NCBI RefSeq assembly: GCF_000003605.2
Contig: NW_003136835.1
Coordinates: 139,266-178,937 of the forward strand
Length of the DNA: 39,672 nucleotides
From: Saccoglossus kowalevskii
Taxonomy: Eukaryota; Hemichordata; Enteropneusta; Harrimaniidae
Reading direction: 5' to 3'
A program made the position numbers and the translations under genes. Numbering within the stretch: the stretch's first letter is position 1; each line of letters starts with the position of its first letter. The notes under the pieces were generated by a model that did not search any database, was not told the DNA's origin, and saw only the letters and a list, made by a program, of their open reading frames with translations. Below are positions 34,201 through 39,672 of this stretch, piece by piece.

Positions 34201-36489
34201 ATATATAGATGCAAGTTAATAGTTTAATCTCTAAAACCCAATTGATACAACGTGGGCTAGCACATAAGTTTTGTTAACAATGTAGGCATTGTTGTTCTAT
34301 AAACAGTTCGATCAGCTGAGATTAGTCATGGCTTATCTCATAATGTCGATAATAGAAGAAAATGTTCCTGGAGGTTCAAAATTGGAAGACGAAGTCAAAG
34401 GAACAATAGATAAAGAGCAAATATATCTCATGATGCTACATTATTATTGTAAAGTAAGTCTCGGTGATTCAATAATATATTTTAGAACAAATAATACTCG
34501 AGAAATACCAATACTTACAATGATTCTATAGATCTGATTAATTAAGTACTACTATGAATAATGTTTTAATCCAATTATTCATAAACATATATAAACAAAT
34601 CAAATAAACAGTTTTTTTAATTCAAATTTTAGGAACCACACAATGAACTTGATACAGATATTGGCTTTGCGTACTATCATATTTTAATGCGACTGCAGGA
34701 TATTGGTGTTCCTATCATAAGAAACAGTAAGGATTTATTGTTTGCATTAAATAACATATATTAATTTAGTTTTACTTCTTGCGATTACAAATAAAATAAA
34801 ATAAGTGCGATGTAATGGTGTTTTTGAATCATGCAGTAAGCATAAATACAGTAGCTCATATGATATATACAAGAAATACAAATTTTCTTTGAATATGGAA
34901 AAATCACAAACACGTCACTAATTATTACTCAATTCAAATTACACAAGTTACAGTTATTATATGACTCCAATAGTGAGCAATTGGTCATATACTCACTTTT
35001 TTCAGTGTCGGGTGTAACAGCTGTGTGCAGCCAATGAAACTTCGGTATTTCTGAATTTCATGGATCTCTGTCCAACACTTATACGATTGTTATTAATTTT
35101 AGGTTTCTCAACAGTTAGAGAAAATTATTTTAAACGTAAGAGTACAAGTGGAAACGACATAAAAAGTGAAGAGGACAACTGCAATGAATGGACCTTCTAC
35201 GCAGATAACTCGAAGTCAGTTGAATTACTTAAAAATGGTGAAGTACAGAAACTTCATTTTCGAGTTAAAAATACTGTAAGTATAGTACAAACTGCGAGAC
35301 ATGTATGCGTGTGAGAATGTACATGAACAACTACAATCAGAAGTGGTGACACAGATAAATAAGGAGTTACATTTTGGGGCATAAAGAGTGAAGAAAAACA
35401 TATACCCTAATTCAGTATGCTTTGAACAGGTTAGCCCTATTTGTATATTTTGAAAAATCCATTGCCAAGGTATGCATCAACCATTTTTTCAATCTTGATA
35501 GAAATACTAACGTGTAACGAATGTATATTAATGTTGTTTTTCAATTCGATAAAATATGGTCGAGTAGCAGACATTTCAGACGCAAAATTGCCATCACTTC
35601 TGTTTTCTGAGATGACTGAACCATTTTCACAGCAGGTGACCGACTTTTTTGTTTTTATCTCTTTTTTTTTCTATTTTGATCCCAGTGGCATCATGCAATT
35701 AAAATGGTAAGTCGTATCATATTTTATGTTTCTTGTATTTGATAATGTATTTATAAACATTTTATGTGTTCTTGTATGTCAATATTTAGCATGCCCTTAG
35801 AGAGGAAGTCAAGGAGAAATTGAAATGGAACATTAAACGAGAGTCACAAGGTGACAAAATAAACGATTTAGTCATGTGGTCAGACGATATCAAGAGTGAC
35901 ATCAAATACGAAACCAAAATGTTATCATATAAACCAACGAAGTTTTTTATTACTTTAACGTGAGTAAAATTAAATTTATTGAGAACAGCATCTCATTTCA
36001 ACATCTCTAACACAAGTTAATGTTGTTGTTGAAGTTGTAGAATGTCTGTGTATAGCACATGATGCAGACGACCATTTACTTGAAAAATGTTCCCATCAAC
36101 ATATTTTACAACATATCACATTAGAGTGTGGCACTGGGCTCGTATTATTACTGTCATATCATGATCAATATGATTTGTATGTAATACGAAAGAACACCGG
36201 ATGCTGTGTCTTGTTTTGGTTCAAAACATTCTGGATGTTAGTAGCGTGCCCATGGAAACTGCACACGCAAATGTCTAATGTTACATTCTTCTTGCGTAGT
36301 GTTGTATATTAGTGTGTATATTAGTATTATGACTGTGTCCACATATTATAATACATATTAATCTAAAATGCGTCCTCGCATCAAATGTTTAATTTACAGG
36401 CCTTACTGGAACTGGGCTTTATTAATATTATCTTTTGCTATTAATGTTATCATACTTGCAACGTGGGTGGCTCCAGATGACCATGACGT
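1297..36489 (+). CDS. ITPR: Divergent IP3 receptor-like gene, 60 exons, 5' end missing
   Basis: Family function: IP3 receptors are tetrameric ER calcium-release channels opened by inositol trisphosphate and calcium. Seen here: 60 exon candidates with GT-AG borders, whose phases join without a break into about 2,161 codons ending in the first membrane helix. Domain order follows IP3R: beta-trefoil, MIR, RIH, regulatory solenoid, RIH-associated domain, juxtamembrane linker, TM1. The length before TM1 fits IP3R (about 2,270 residues) and is half that of ryanodine receptors; no SPRY or RyR repeats are visible. The first exon needs two bases from an upstream exon, so the start codon is not located. 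The pore is not found in the window. ITPR is a family-level symbol only. Function as a channel is inference. Exon coordinates are given in the block entries below. Confidence 0.9.
4120..8018 (+). CDS. ITPR: Exons 7-13: MIR / second beta-trefoil of the IP3-binding core
   Basis: Exons 4120-4223, 4335-4422, 4664-4736, 5684-5791, 6312-6403, 7403-7562 and 7882-8018. Exon 7 has AGHHLHVSNARL (family AGQPLHASSHQL). Exon 9 has GGTVFRLFHKELEAYLT (family GGDVVRLFHAEQEKFLT); its R at 4679-4681 matches ligand-contact R241, while the K249 position is A. Exon 10 begins VLLR, its R (5692-5694) matching R265, but the following TTGR of the family loop is replaced. Exon 11 RLRHLTTHKYLSL and exon 12 IEHVSTKKWLHGDC are typical MIR strands. 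An alternative acceptor at 5612 would lengthen exon 10 in frame by 24 codons. Domain identity is confident; ligand residue mapping is inference from a hand alignment. Confidence 0.88.
5476..5522. repeat. (ATTC)n microsatellite
   Basis: About eleven tandem ATTC units, following TAAT-type repeats, in the intron between exons 9 and 10. Simple slippage repeat. Confidence 0.9.
6404..7402. other. Intron 11, no other feature seen
   Basis: About 1 kb of AT-rich intron between exons 11 and 12. No exon, inverted repeat or tandem array was recognised. Confidence 0.5.
8906..11584 (+). CDS. ITPR: Exons 14-19: RIH solenoid, alpha part of the IP3-binding core
   Basis: Exons 8906-8980, 9549-9712, 10278-10398, 10678-10827, 11365-11434 and 11538-11584. 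Exon 15 carries KDRQKLLR, matching family RERQKLMR. K (9627-9629) and R (9636-9638) fall on the essential ligand contacts K508 and R511, and R (9621-9623) on R506. Exon 16 carries GDSRKNELYLARF for family QDYRKNQEYIAKQF; R (10339-10341) and K (10342-10344) fit R568 and K569, with the preceding Y changed to S. Exon 17 has DNRKIVDRITKQHI for family NNRKLLEKHITAAEI. Exon 18 has YLDLLGVLCVCNGVAIP, wording closer to ryanodine receptors. Exon 19 (47 nt) uses donor gtaggt because that alone gives the phase exon 20 needs. The 36-bp minisatellite lies in the intron between exons 14 and 15. Confidence 0.88.
9014..9468. repeat. 36-bp minisatellite with paired regulatory-like motifs
   Basis: Twelve units spaced exactly 36 bp, plus a partial one, in the intron between exons 14 and 15. 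TGACGTAA starts at 9039, 9075, 9111 and so on to 9435. Most units also carry GGGTCANTGACC, an inverted repeat with one-base spacer, and the palindrome GTATAC. Because 36 is a multiple of three, long reading frames appear on the minus strand; these are artefacts of the repeat, not genes. Variants are single-base changes. Confidence 0.95.
11757..14631 (+). CDS. ITPR: Exons 20-23: start of the regulatory solenoid
   Basis: Exons 11757-11921, 12509-12632, 14271-14365 and 14539-14631. Exon 20 ends LEHQLDLFGKLSQ, aligning with the family's YRYQLNLFARMCLDRQ. Exon 21 has NDKLPATLRAKYCELIK for DENLPYDLRASFCRLML, a strong family match. Exon 22 has RPKLLFVWDELKK, where the family has KYARLWSEIP. Exon 23 has FKDLAVLINAILKEK, a helix that replaces FVEEYLRDVV. 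In IP3R this follows the ligand core and passes the IP3 signal towards the channel. Exon 20 also contains STDNGKTW (11820-11843), which fits the Asp-box pattern SxDxGxTW. Intron 21 holds an apparent inverted-repeat element of about 1.1 kb. Confidence 0.85.
12815..13937. mobile_element. Apparent inverted-repeat (MITE-like) element in intron 21
   Basis: The left end AGCTCCCGTG (12815-12824) is the reverse complement of the right end CACGGGAGCT (13928-13937). Extending by one base gives TAGCTCCCGTG and its complement, so a TA target duplication is possible. The left end is itself a hairpin, AGCTCC and GGAGCT around 8 bases (12815-12834). The interior has no long frame and contains AT-rich CTAATTTGCATATT-type sequence found elsewhere in the window. 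No transposase is encoded, so any movement would need an outside enzyme. Confidence 0.5.
14632..16009. other. Intron 23, with promoter-like words
   Basis: No exon is supported, apart from the possible upstream extension of exon 24. TATAAAAGG at 14865-14873 follows a pyrimidine-rich tract, and CCAAT lies at 14921-14925. The order is wrong for a simple plus-strand promoter. Short minus-strand frames at 15245-15525 have no recognised content. Confidence 0.35.
16010..16876 (+). CDS. ITPR: Exons 24-26: solenoid helices
   Basis: Exons 16010-16051 (tentative), 16104-16267 and 16789-16876. Exon 25 starts VLRLVYTLVKFGYYTDKDD, aligning with the family's VVNLARNLIYFGFYNFSD. Exon 26 has MKVFSLILNFRSNERLREF, aligning with IIEILQFILNVRLDYRISC. 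Exon 24 is only 42 nt. Its acceptor (ttagag before TTC at 16010) was chosen because exon 23 ends in phase 0 and the other nearby AGs give the wrong phase; the resulting join has nearly the family's spacing. The frame stays open upstream to 15833, so the true exon start could lie further 5' if another small exon exists. Confidence 0.78.
17100..18370. other. Unexplained coding-like stretch in intron 26
   Basis: This stretch holds several overlapping open pieces on both strands. On the plus strand, 17963-18367 encodes 134 residues ending in a hydrophilic helix-like stretch (IENPTIVEKLRNLQLTRHL). On the minus strand, frames at 17655-17921 and 17172-17354 plus an unlisted piece around 17470-17605 read like broken protein (for example RRNPKVIISLQNWVGQM). 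I recognise no family. It could be a decayed mobile element or other relic with frameshifts. The phase-0 join of exons 26 and 27 does not need it. Confidence 0.3.
18528..19724 (+). CDS. ITPR: Exons 27-30: regulatory solenoid
   Basis: Exons 18528-18625, 19228-19306, 19380-19487 and 19588-19724. Exon 27 is charged and lysine-rich (NEDFKKKYREDSDKNE), like a flexible linker, and falls where IP3R has a poorly conserved acidic linker. Exon 29 has MLQMSMHLLYIQYSS, matching the family's LVSGALQLLFRHFSQ. Exon 30 has VFRECENKMPVLRRL and FKELEDILDTFTG, matching the helix pair before SELWVYKG. The exon 27 donor is gttaac, weak but in phase (split AGC codon with exon 28). The exon 28 acceptor sits about 20 nt after a long (ATTT)n repeat. 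The 1.65-kb intron before exon 27 holds unexplained coding-like sequence. Confidence 0.8.
19105..19206. repeat. (AT)n and (ATTT)n repeats upstream of exon 28
   Basis: An AT-alternating run at about 19112-19134 is followed by about fifteen ATTT units (19145-19206). The array ends some 20 nt before the exon 28 acceptor (attgcag, exon start 19228), so it supplies much of the T-rich tract for that splice site. Confidence 0.93.
19725..21187. other. Intron 30
   Basis: About 1.5 kb without a supported exon. It contains a pair of decamers resembling p53-family half sites at 20381-20400 and an element with inverted ends at 20782-21114. Confidence 0.5.
20782..21114. mobile_element. Short element with imperfect inverted ends
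   Basis: The left end carries an A-run, then GTTGCC, TCA and CGGAAAA in order (20782-20820). The right end, read on the other strand, has the same order: A-run, GTTGCCCTCA, CGGAAAA (21086-21114). The roughly 330-bp size, lack of coding content and inverted ends fit a MITE. The match is imperfect, so the borders are approximate. Confidence 0.4.
21188..24066 (+). CDS. ITPR: Exons 31-35: central RIH solenoid
   Basis: Exons 21188-21314, 22686-22756, 22866-22962, 23330-23449 and 23966-24066. Exon 31 has NQIILYNCGILSDIFEIF, matching the family's [20 protein letters not shown], a core piece of the second RIH repeat. Exons 32-33 give FILLRVLARGNTDVQMRLFE, in the place of FLQNFCAGNQQNQALLHK. Exon 34 has KIPEFLESLNAIIT, for NVQYIKFLQTIVKAEG. 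Exon 35 continues with KRNQICVMKVFMQSENV, for KKCQDMVMAELVNSGEDV. Borders are clean, although the exon 35 donor is gtttgg. Function as a regulatory armadillo-like segment is inferred from the family. Confidence 0.86.
21315..22685. other. Intron 31, dispersed-repeat-like sequence
   Basis: No exon is supported. Around 21940-22110 the text resembles the dispersed repeats elsewhere in the window, with long AT stretches and ATTAATATA words, but no clear ends were found. Confidence 0.35.
24162..26695 (+). CDS. ITPR: Exons 36-40: central solenoid
   Basis: Exons 24162-24243, 24407-24582, 25226-25412, 26405-26497 and 26594-26695. Exon 36 has PDLYMISLVDLLATCAE, a near-diagnostic match to the family's PLMYHIHLVELLAVCTEG. 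Exon 37 continues with GENTYIESICQKFFSLDDLL for [20 protein letters not shown]. Exon 38 has DFWKLLETTIDEI for HMWKLFENFLVDI. Exon 39 starts VFFGQFYNDD, replacing TFFSSPFSDQ. Exon 40 has LNSACNSLINNSLN. Donors gttgtt (exon 36) and gtttgt (exon 40) are weak but the frame requires them. Between exons 38 and 39 is another open stretch with a good acceptor (25483-25602) that ends in a stop; see findings. Confidence 0.88.
26195..26265 (+). repeat. Possible degraded tRNA-derived SINE head
   Basis: TGGCGTAACGG (26202) resembles a pol III A box and GTTCGAAT (26253) a B box, about 51 bp apart. The T-arm stem does not pair, so this is not a working tRNA. A twelve-G run lies upstream at 26103-26114. Confidence 0.2.
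27084..29482 (+). CDS. ITPR: Exons 41-47: lysine-rich linker and helical region
   Basis: Exons 27084-27149, 27369-27433, 27539-27629, 27709-27862, 28157-28307, 29222-29297 and 29406-29482. This part is the least conserved. Exon 41 is charged (KAKQKARATDNKSEAQK). Exons 42-43 were found by phase: YDDLKKQETAFALKLLKQK joins through a split codon to RPPISIKSMLVVIAHIQRK, then PFKRVPILEM, ending at donor gttaat in phase 0 as exon 44 requires. The only other open frame of exon 43 ends in a stop after 32 codons. Exon 46 has a short, pyrimidine-poor acceptor (cataag). Exon 47 has LLRAMIHNEERRLPENW, matching the family's VLQTLREMMTKDRGYG. The run lies between the IP3R modulatory solenoid and the RIH-associated region. 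Confidence 0.78.
28308..29221. other. Intron 45, nothing recognised
   Basis: About 0.9 kb between exons 45 and 46. A short frame at 28595-28777 has no family content. Confidence 0.5.
29797..30360. repeat. Hairpin followed by CATATTAA-rich dispersed repeat
   Basis: ACACAGTTACGC (29797-29808) and its exact reverse complement (29825-29836) form a 12-bp stem with a 16-nt loop. Downstream are recurrent GTGCATATTAA, CCTAATTTGCA and CTCATCACATTTC words (29890-30300), also seen in part near 31200-31330 and inside the 12815-13937 element. It looks like a non-coding dispersed repeat. Its right end was not found. Confidence 0.4.
30829..32840 (+). CDS. ITPR: Exons 48-51: helical repeat and disordered linker
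   Basis: Exons 30829-30985, 31617-31714, 32504-32576 and 32772-32840. Exon 48 is a strong family match: IQNELDEHGAMLKILPL for VQCHLDKEGASNLVIDLI, and ASELLVFISAMLFNGNQSVQ for HESILLAIALLEGGNTTIQ. Exon 49 continues MKYFLDSKEEHFFMVVKNRI for [22 protein letters not shown]. Exons 50-51 are polar and rich in N, Q, E and K, like the variable linker in this position of IP3R, which in vertebrates carries regulatory sites; no specific site is recognised here. Confidence 0.87.
31715..32503. other. Intron 49, with internal imperfect duplication
   Basis: Segments beginning TATCAAAGTGATCGG (about 31906) and TATCAAGGCAATCGG (about 32035) are similar over some 30 bp and lie about 130 bp apart. TAGCTCCG (31819) recalls the end of the 12815-13937 element. 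No exon is supported. Confidence 0.35.
33030..34726 (+). CDS. ITPR: Exons 52-56: RIH-associated domain
   Basis: Exons 33030-33266, 33664-33813, 33899-34003, 34286-34453 and 34633-34726. Exon 52 (237 nt, the longest) begins with a polar stretch and ends HINVLLRILGGMCDGQHTDLQ, matching the family's ILRFLQLLCENHNRDLQ. Exon 53 starts NYLRDQHNNSRIVNIVAETA for NFLRCQNNKTNYNLVCETL. Exon 54 has GNHENAMVLFNNNVIEYVNY for [20 protein letters not shown]. Exon 55 has LRLVMAYLIMSIIEENVPGG for NASKLLLAIMESRHD. Exon 56 has DIGFAYYHILMRLQD for HNIYILAHQLARHNK. This domain links the cytosolic solenoids to the channel in the family. It is the best-conserved region of the gene. Confidence 0.92.
35103..35959 (+). 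CDS. ITPR: Exons 57-59: juxtamembrane linker with a 21-nt microexon
   Basis: Exons 35103-35275, 35686-35706 and 35790-35959. Exon 57 has WTFYADNSKSVELLKNGEVQ then LHFRVKN, matching the family's [20 protein letters not shown] then IVFPVPS. Exon 59 has QGDKINDLVMWSDDIKSDI, matching QGSKINDFFLRSEDLFNEM, which in IP3R runs directly into TM1. Exon 58 encodes seven residues (WHHAIKM) between a long pyrimidine tract ending in cccag and donor gtaagt, phase 0 on both sides; skipping it also keeps frame. A further open piece at about 35569-35634 (ending EMTEPFSQQ before gtgacc) looks exon-like but needs an incoming phase that exon 57 does not supply. Confidence 0.85.
36400..36489 (+). CDS. ITPR: Exon 60: first transmembrane helix
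   Basis: The exon has a strong acceptor (aatttacag) and donor (gtaagt). It encodes a hydrophobic run of about 19 residues (WALLILSFAINVIILATWV) followed by acidic PDDHD. In IP3R the same position, right after the juxtamembrane GSKIND segment, is TM1 of the channel domain. The exon ends with two bases of a split codon. No downstream stretch in the window reads as TM2-TM6, the pore loop with its GVGD-type filter, or the C-terminal zinc-finger-like tail. Confidence 0.88.
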
Positions 36490-36560
36490 GTAAGTGTACT
36501 TAACATATTTTGCCTGAAAAATATTCAACTTAAACATTACTATAAATTAATGTATATTTG

Positions 36561-36655
36561 TTTAGGTTTGCGTTAGGTTAGATCAGGTTTGGGTCGGGTT
36601 GTTTGGGTTAGATCTAGTGAGTTGAGATTCGATTAGGTTAAGTTTTGTTCTATTA
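36561..36655. repeat. Degenerate GGTTAG-type repeat
   Basis: Irregular TTAGGTTAG, GGGTTAGAT and CGGGTTG words recur just after exon 60. It resembles eroded telomere-type or simple repeat sequence inside the intron. Confidence 0.4.
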
Positions 36656-36777
36656 CTGGTTCACCAAACTTGGATATATTTCTTCTCTATAACTAATCAA
36701 TATAATTAGTCAATTTATTCATTGTTGTTTGAGTTCTAAATGCTTTCGTTTGTTCACTTTGATATACCAATTGTTTT

Positions 36778-37645
36778 TTAGTCCCCGTTCAGGCGCAGCC
36801 TGAAAAGGGGACTTTATAATTCAGGTTTTGTCCGTTTTCCGTCTCCAACATTTTCTCAGAAATTCTACAGCAGGTATCAGTGAAACTTGGCAGATTGATG
36901 AACAAGTGTCTTCCGAGTATGCACATATTTTTTTTTTCCAGATCTGAAAATCCCAAGTGGGTCTTTTTCACGATTTTTATCAAAAATTACCTCTCCCGGC
37001 AACATTGACAGAAGGTCTGCGCATGCTCAGAATAAATTAATTACTGTGAAATACTTTATTTTTGCTTGCAACATTTTTTTGCTATTTTCGCTGAAGGAAT
37101 GTTTGTTAAAATAAAATCCAGCGAATATTCCCTTTTTCCTATATTTTACAGTCAAACTTGTCAAAAATCAATGAAAATAAATTCAATACAAAAAACAGCC
37201 AGAAAAAGTCTTTTCAGCGAATGATAATTCCAGCTGAAATAAAATATTTTACAGTAGATTAGATCTGTGAGTAACGCGTCAGCACGTGATATCTCCATTG
37301 CGTGCAATTTATTATAGTACTGTTTATACATGTGTTCGGCTCAGTGGTCTCATTCACTAGTTACTAGAAGAACTAGTAACCTTATTTGATTTCAAGAACT
37401 TCAAGAAGGCGGCATAAGAGACGTGTTTGCAAAGGTAAGTTCTCCAGTTTCAGCAAAATTGAATGTATTTTGGGGTACGATTGGTGTACATTCCGTGACC
37501 TACGTACGACGTGAATATATGATGATTGCCAGCTTATATTTTTGTGAAAAGCCAAAAAAGCAAACAATGTCTCAATCTACGAAACTAGTTTGTAAATTGT
37601 ATACCCTGTCAAATTATTGTACACGGACGATTAATTCATGGGGAC
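36778..37645. mobile_element. Hairpin-ended repeat element, right end uncertain
   Basis: GTCCCC (36781-36786) and GGGGAC (36807-36812) enclose a second stem TTCAGGC/GCCTGAA, giving a compact double hairpin. It follows TTTTTTA, as the 12815 element follows TTTTTA, and its flanks are alike. A GGGGAC at 37639-37644 could mark the right end but matches only six bases. No protein is encoded. Confidence 0.35.
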
Positions 37646-38199
37646 ATAGTTTCAAGTAAATCGTTATCCGGTCTTTTGCTTGTGTCGCGATTTCCGAAAT
37701 ATCACAACTCGGGGGGGGGATGTCCCTGTGTCGATCAACTTATTCATTATATAATAGTAGGTTGCCTATGATTATATTCGTATTTTTATGTTGTGAGCAT
37801 TAAAATGTTAGTTGTAATGAAGATTTTGCCGATCTCGTGCGATTCAACATGGCCGATGTGCAGTGACAACACGTGTATGGACGGTTAGTCGAGTAGTCTG
37901 CAACGGACCATGAAATCGCCCGGCGTTTTTTCGTGGTTTTTTTTTTACTTTTTTTTTTTAATATTTTAGATATTTCATTCACTCCTGGTGCCTAAAAGAG
38001 TCTAATTTATATTTTACCATAGTCATTGACACCTATTGTGAATAGCCCGAATGGGTAAGCTTCGTTTCGACAATGAGCTGTTATTTCTGCGAACAATGTT
38101 AAATTATTCTTTGAAGGCTCAGTTTATATTTTGAAAACAACTAATTTTTTGATTAAAAAAAAATCATGCCGTTTTCTCTGTCAAAATCAAAGCATAAAG

Positions 38200-38900
38200 A
38201 TCTTGCTAGAACTATCAGGGGGGAATTCTTCTCCACGGGGGTCTCCACACTTGTCAGGGGGGAATCTCGTCTCGTCTCTATATCTTGTCCCCTTGAGGTG
38301 TGGGATCGGGAAAGTCACTTATACTTTACAGTCAAATAAGACACACACAACGAAATATGGTTCAACTCACGTCTGTCTGTGGAGCACTCTATAAGACACA
38401 GCGCTCTGGGGAAAAGTCTCCAAGGCTATTGCAAGGCTGACCCAAGACTCTTTTAGACTGCGTCAACACTCGCCCCAAGGCTCTCCAGGACTGGACTCTC
38501 GACTGCGTCTGTCTGCTGTACTCCCCAAAACCAACTAAAACAACTTTATTCATTTTCAAAACTCTAACCAATTACAAAGCAGTAAAAAGACTCTAGGGCG
38601 TAACCTTCAATCATAAAGCCAATCACACTAAGTACTGAATATGTCATATCTTTTGATTAATCGTTCACTACATTAATAATTACAAATACCAACTGTCAGA
38701 ATGAGTAGTCTAAATAGCGACGGTTATCTCGTAATAAGTTCCAAATCACTGAGCCAAGTTCCGTCCAAAACTTCAAATCGGCCTAAACGATGACAGACAT
38801 AATACAGCAATTCGCTCGTAATCAGCTAATTAAGTCGGTCAACAGATACGCAAAAACAAATTCATGACAGAACATCGGTAAATCTACTACTGCGTTGCGT
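38200..38900 (-). repeat. LTR-like block, read on the minus strand
   Basis: More GC-rich than its surroundings. TCAGGGGGGAAT occurs twice (about 38216 and 38254). Read on the minus strand, there is an AATAAAG box (complement of 38545-38551), a cytosine-rich stretch, and CTTATAGAG, an order that recalls an LTR with U3, R and U5. No matching second LTR, primer-binding site or pol frame was found, so a solo LTR or an unrelated repeat are both possible. Confidence 0.25.
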
Positions 38901-39252
38901 TCCCCGCGAGGTCACTGAATCGTCATTAACATATTTAAATGAGCCACGTGTAAATGAGAGCATGGCGGATATCTTATCGCTTCGAGCATTTACATTCGAC
39001 CGAAATCATTCGTTTACGATGAAACTAAGTTGAATATTACTTCCAATTTATAAAAATTCAACGAATTAAATTTTTGTGCGTTATTATAATCATTACTGAA
39101 TAATAATCAACAATTGCAATACTTCTAAAACAAGTAAGTTATTCACTTGCGAAACACAGAATGACCAGATTGTGCTACAGTGATCATTCGCTACCAGTAC
39201 TAACCACTAAGCAATGTATTCGTGTTTGTATTTATTCGAAACCTTTATTTAG

Positions 39253-39460
39253 AACATACTTTACTTTTCGTTATCAACAAGATTATAAAAAGAATAATGC
39301 ATGTTACAGTATGTGCATTTTTTGGGGGGATTCAATTCCAACATTTCGCGATGCCTATGAACCAAAGGCCTTTCACTCTTCTCTGAGTGTGACACCTAAA
39401 CAAGAGGAGTATAAACTGGCACTAAATGAAAAGGCTGTTGAACCTTATTCAAACTTATAA
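39253..39460 (+). CDS. Candidate 3'-terminal exon with novel short tail
   Basis: An open frame of 68 codons runs from an acceptor-like tttatttag (39244-39252) to TAA at 39458-39460. Its entry phase matches the exit phase of exon 60, so splicing would add a short polar tail ending KAVEPYSNL directly after TM1. A second in-phase acceptor at gttacag (exon start 39310) is possible but has a poor pyrimidine tract. The tail has no recognised domain. Downstream are ATTAAA hexamers (39654-39659 is the last) and a nine-A run at the window edge, compatible with a polyadenylation site but also with chance. A phase match alone has a one-in-three chance. It could belong to another transcript or be fortuitous. 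Confidence 0.35.
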
Positions 39461-39672
39461 GTACATGTTATTATGCATTTCATTATGAAAACTGATCTTA
39501 TTTTTAATTATGATTATGATTTATATCGGTAATGACGTTTTCATCCAATATGAATTGTGCAATTATTAAAATGCCTACCTACACATTTATTGTTTTTGTT
39601 TCTGTTGCCCTGAAATAGACATTTGTAAAAAAAAATTAAAAAAATCATGCTTGATTAAAATTCAAAAAAAAA

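Noticed and set aside
37423..37659. Plus-strand 78-codon frame considered as a TM2 exon
   Set aside because: No hydrophobic helix pattern, no family motif, and it overlaps repeat-like sequence.

Overview
The window is animal nuclear DNA. It is AT-rich, has many short exons (mostly 60-190 nt) bounded by GT-AG introns, and carries simple repeats and small inverted-repeat elements. It looks like a non-vertebrate metazoan, but the phylum cannot be fixed by eye. No operons, CRISPR arrays or rRNA genes were seen.

One gene on the + strand explains almost all the coding signal. I assembled 60 exons between 1297 and 36489, about 6,486 nt or 2,161 codons, with reading phase preserved at every junction. 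Exon by exon the product follows the inositol 1,4,5-trisphosphate receptor (IP3R) family: an N-terminal beta-trefoil, MIR repeats, the IP3-binding RIH solenoid, the long regulatory solenoid, the RIH-associated domain, the juxtamembrane segment with a GDKIND motif, and the first membrane helix. The size up to that helix matches IP3R (about 2,270 residues) and not ryanodine receptors. The first roughly 40 residues were not found and probably lie upstream of 1297 or outside the window. Family comparisons are from memory of the proteins, not from a run alignment.

The receptor is divergent. Several basic ligand contacts of the IP3 pocket are kept, but the RTTGR loop is not. One stretch (LCVCNGVA) is worded like a ryanodine receptor. 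No pore or later membrane helix can be found after the first helix. A phase-compatible 3' exon at 39253-39460 would end the protein with a novel short tail. Either the pore exons lie beyond the window, or this is a pore-less IP3R-like protein.

The introns hold a regular 36-bp minisatellite whose units combine an inverted hormone-response-like element with a TGACGTAA box (9014-9468). They also hold an apparent 1.1-kb inverted-repeat element (12815-13937), a second element with inverted ends (20782-21114), several hairpin-bearing repeats, a patch of degraded coding-like sequence (17100-18370), an LTR-like block (38200-38900), and simple repeats, one of which abuts a splice acceptor.
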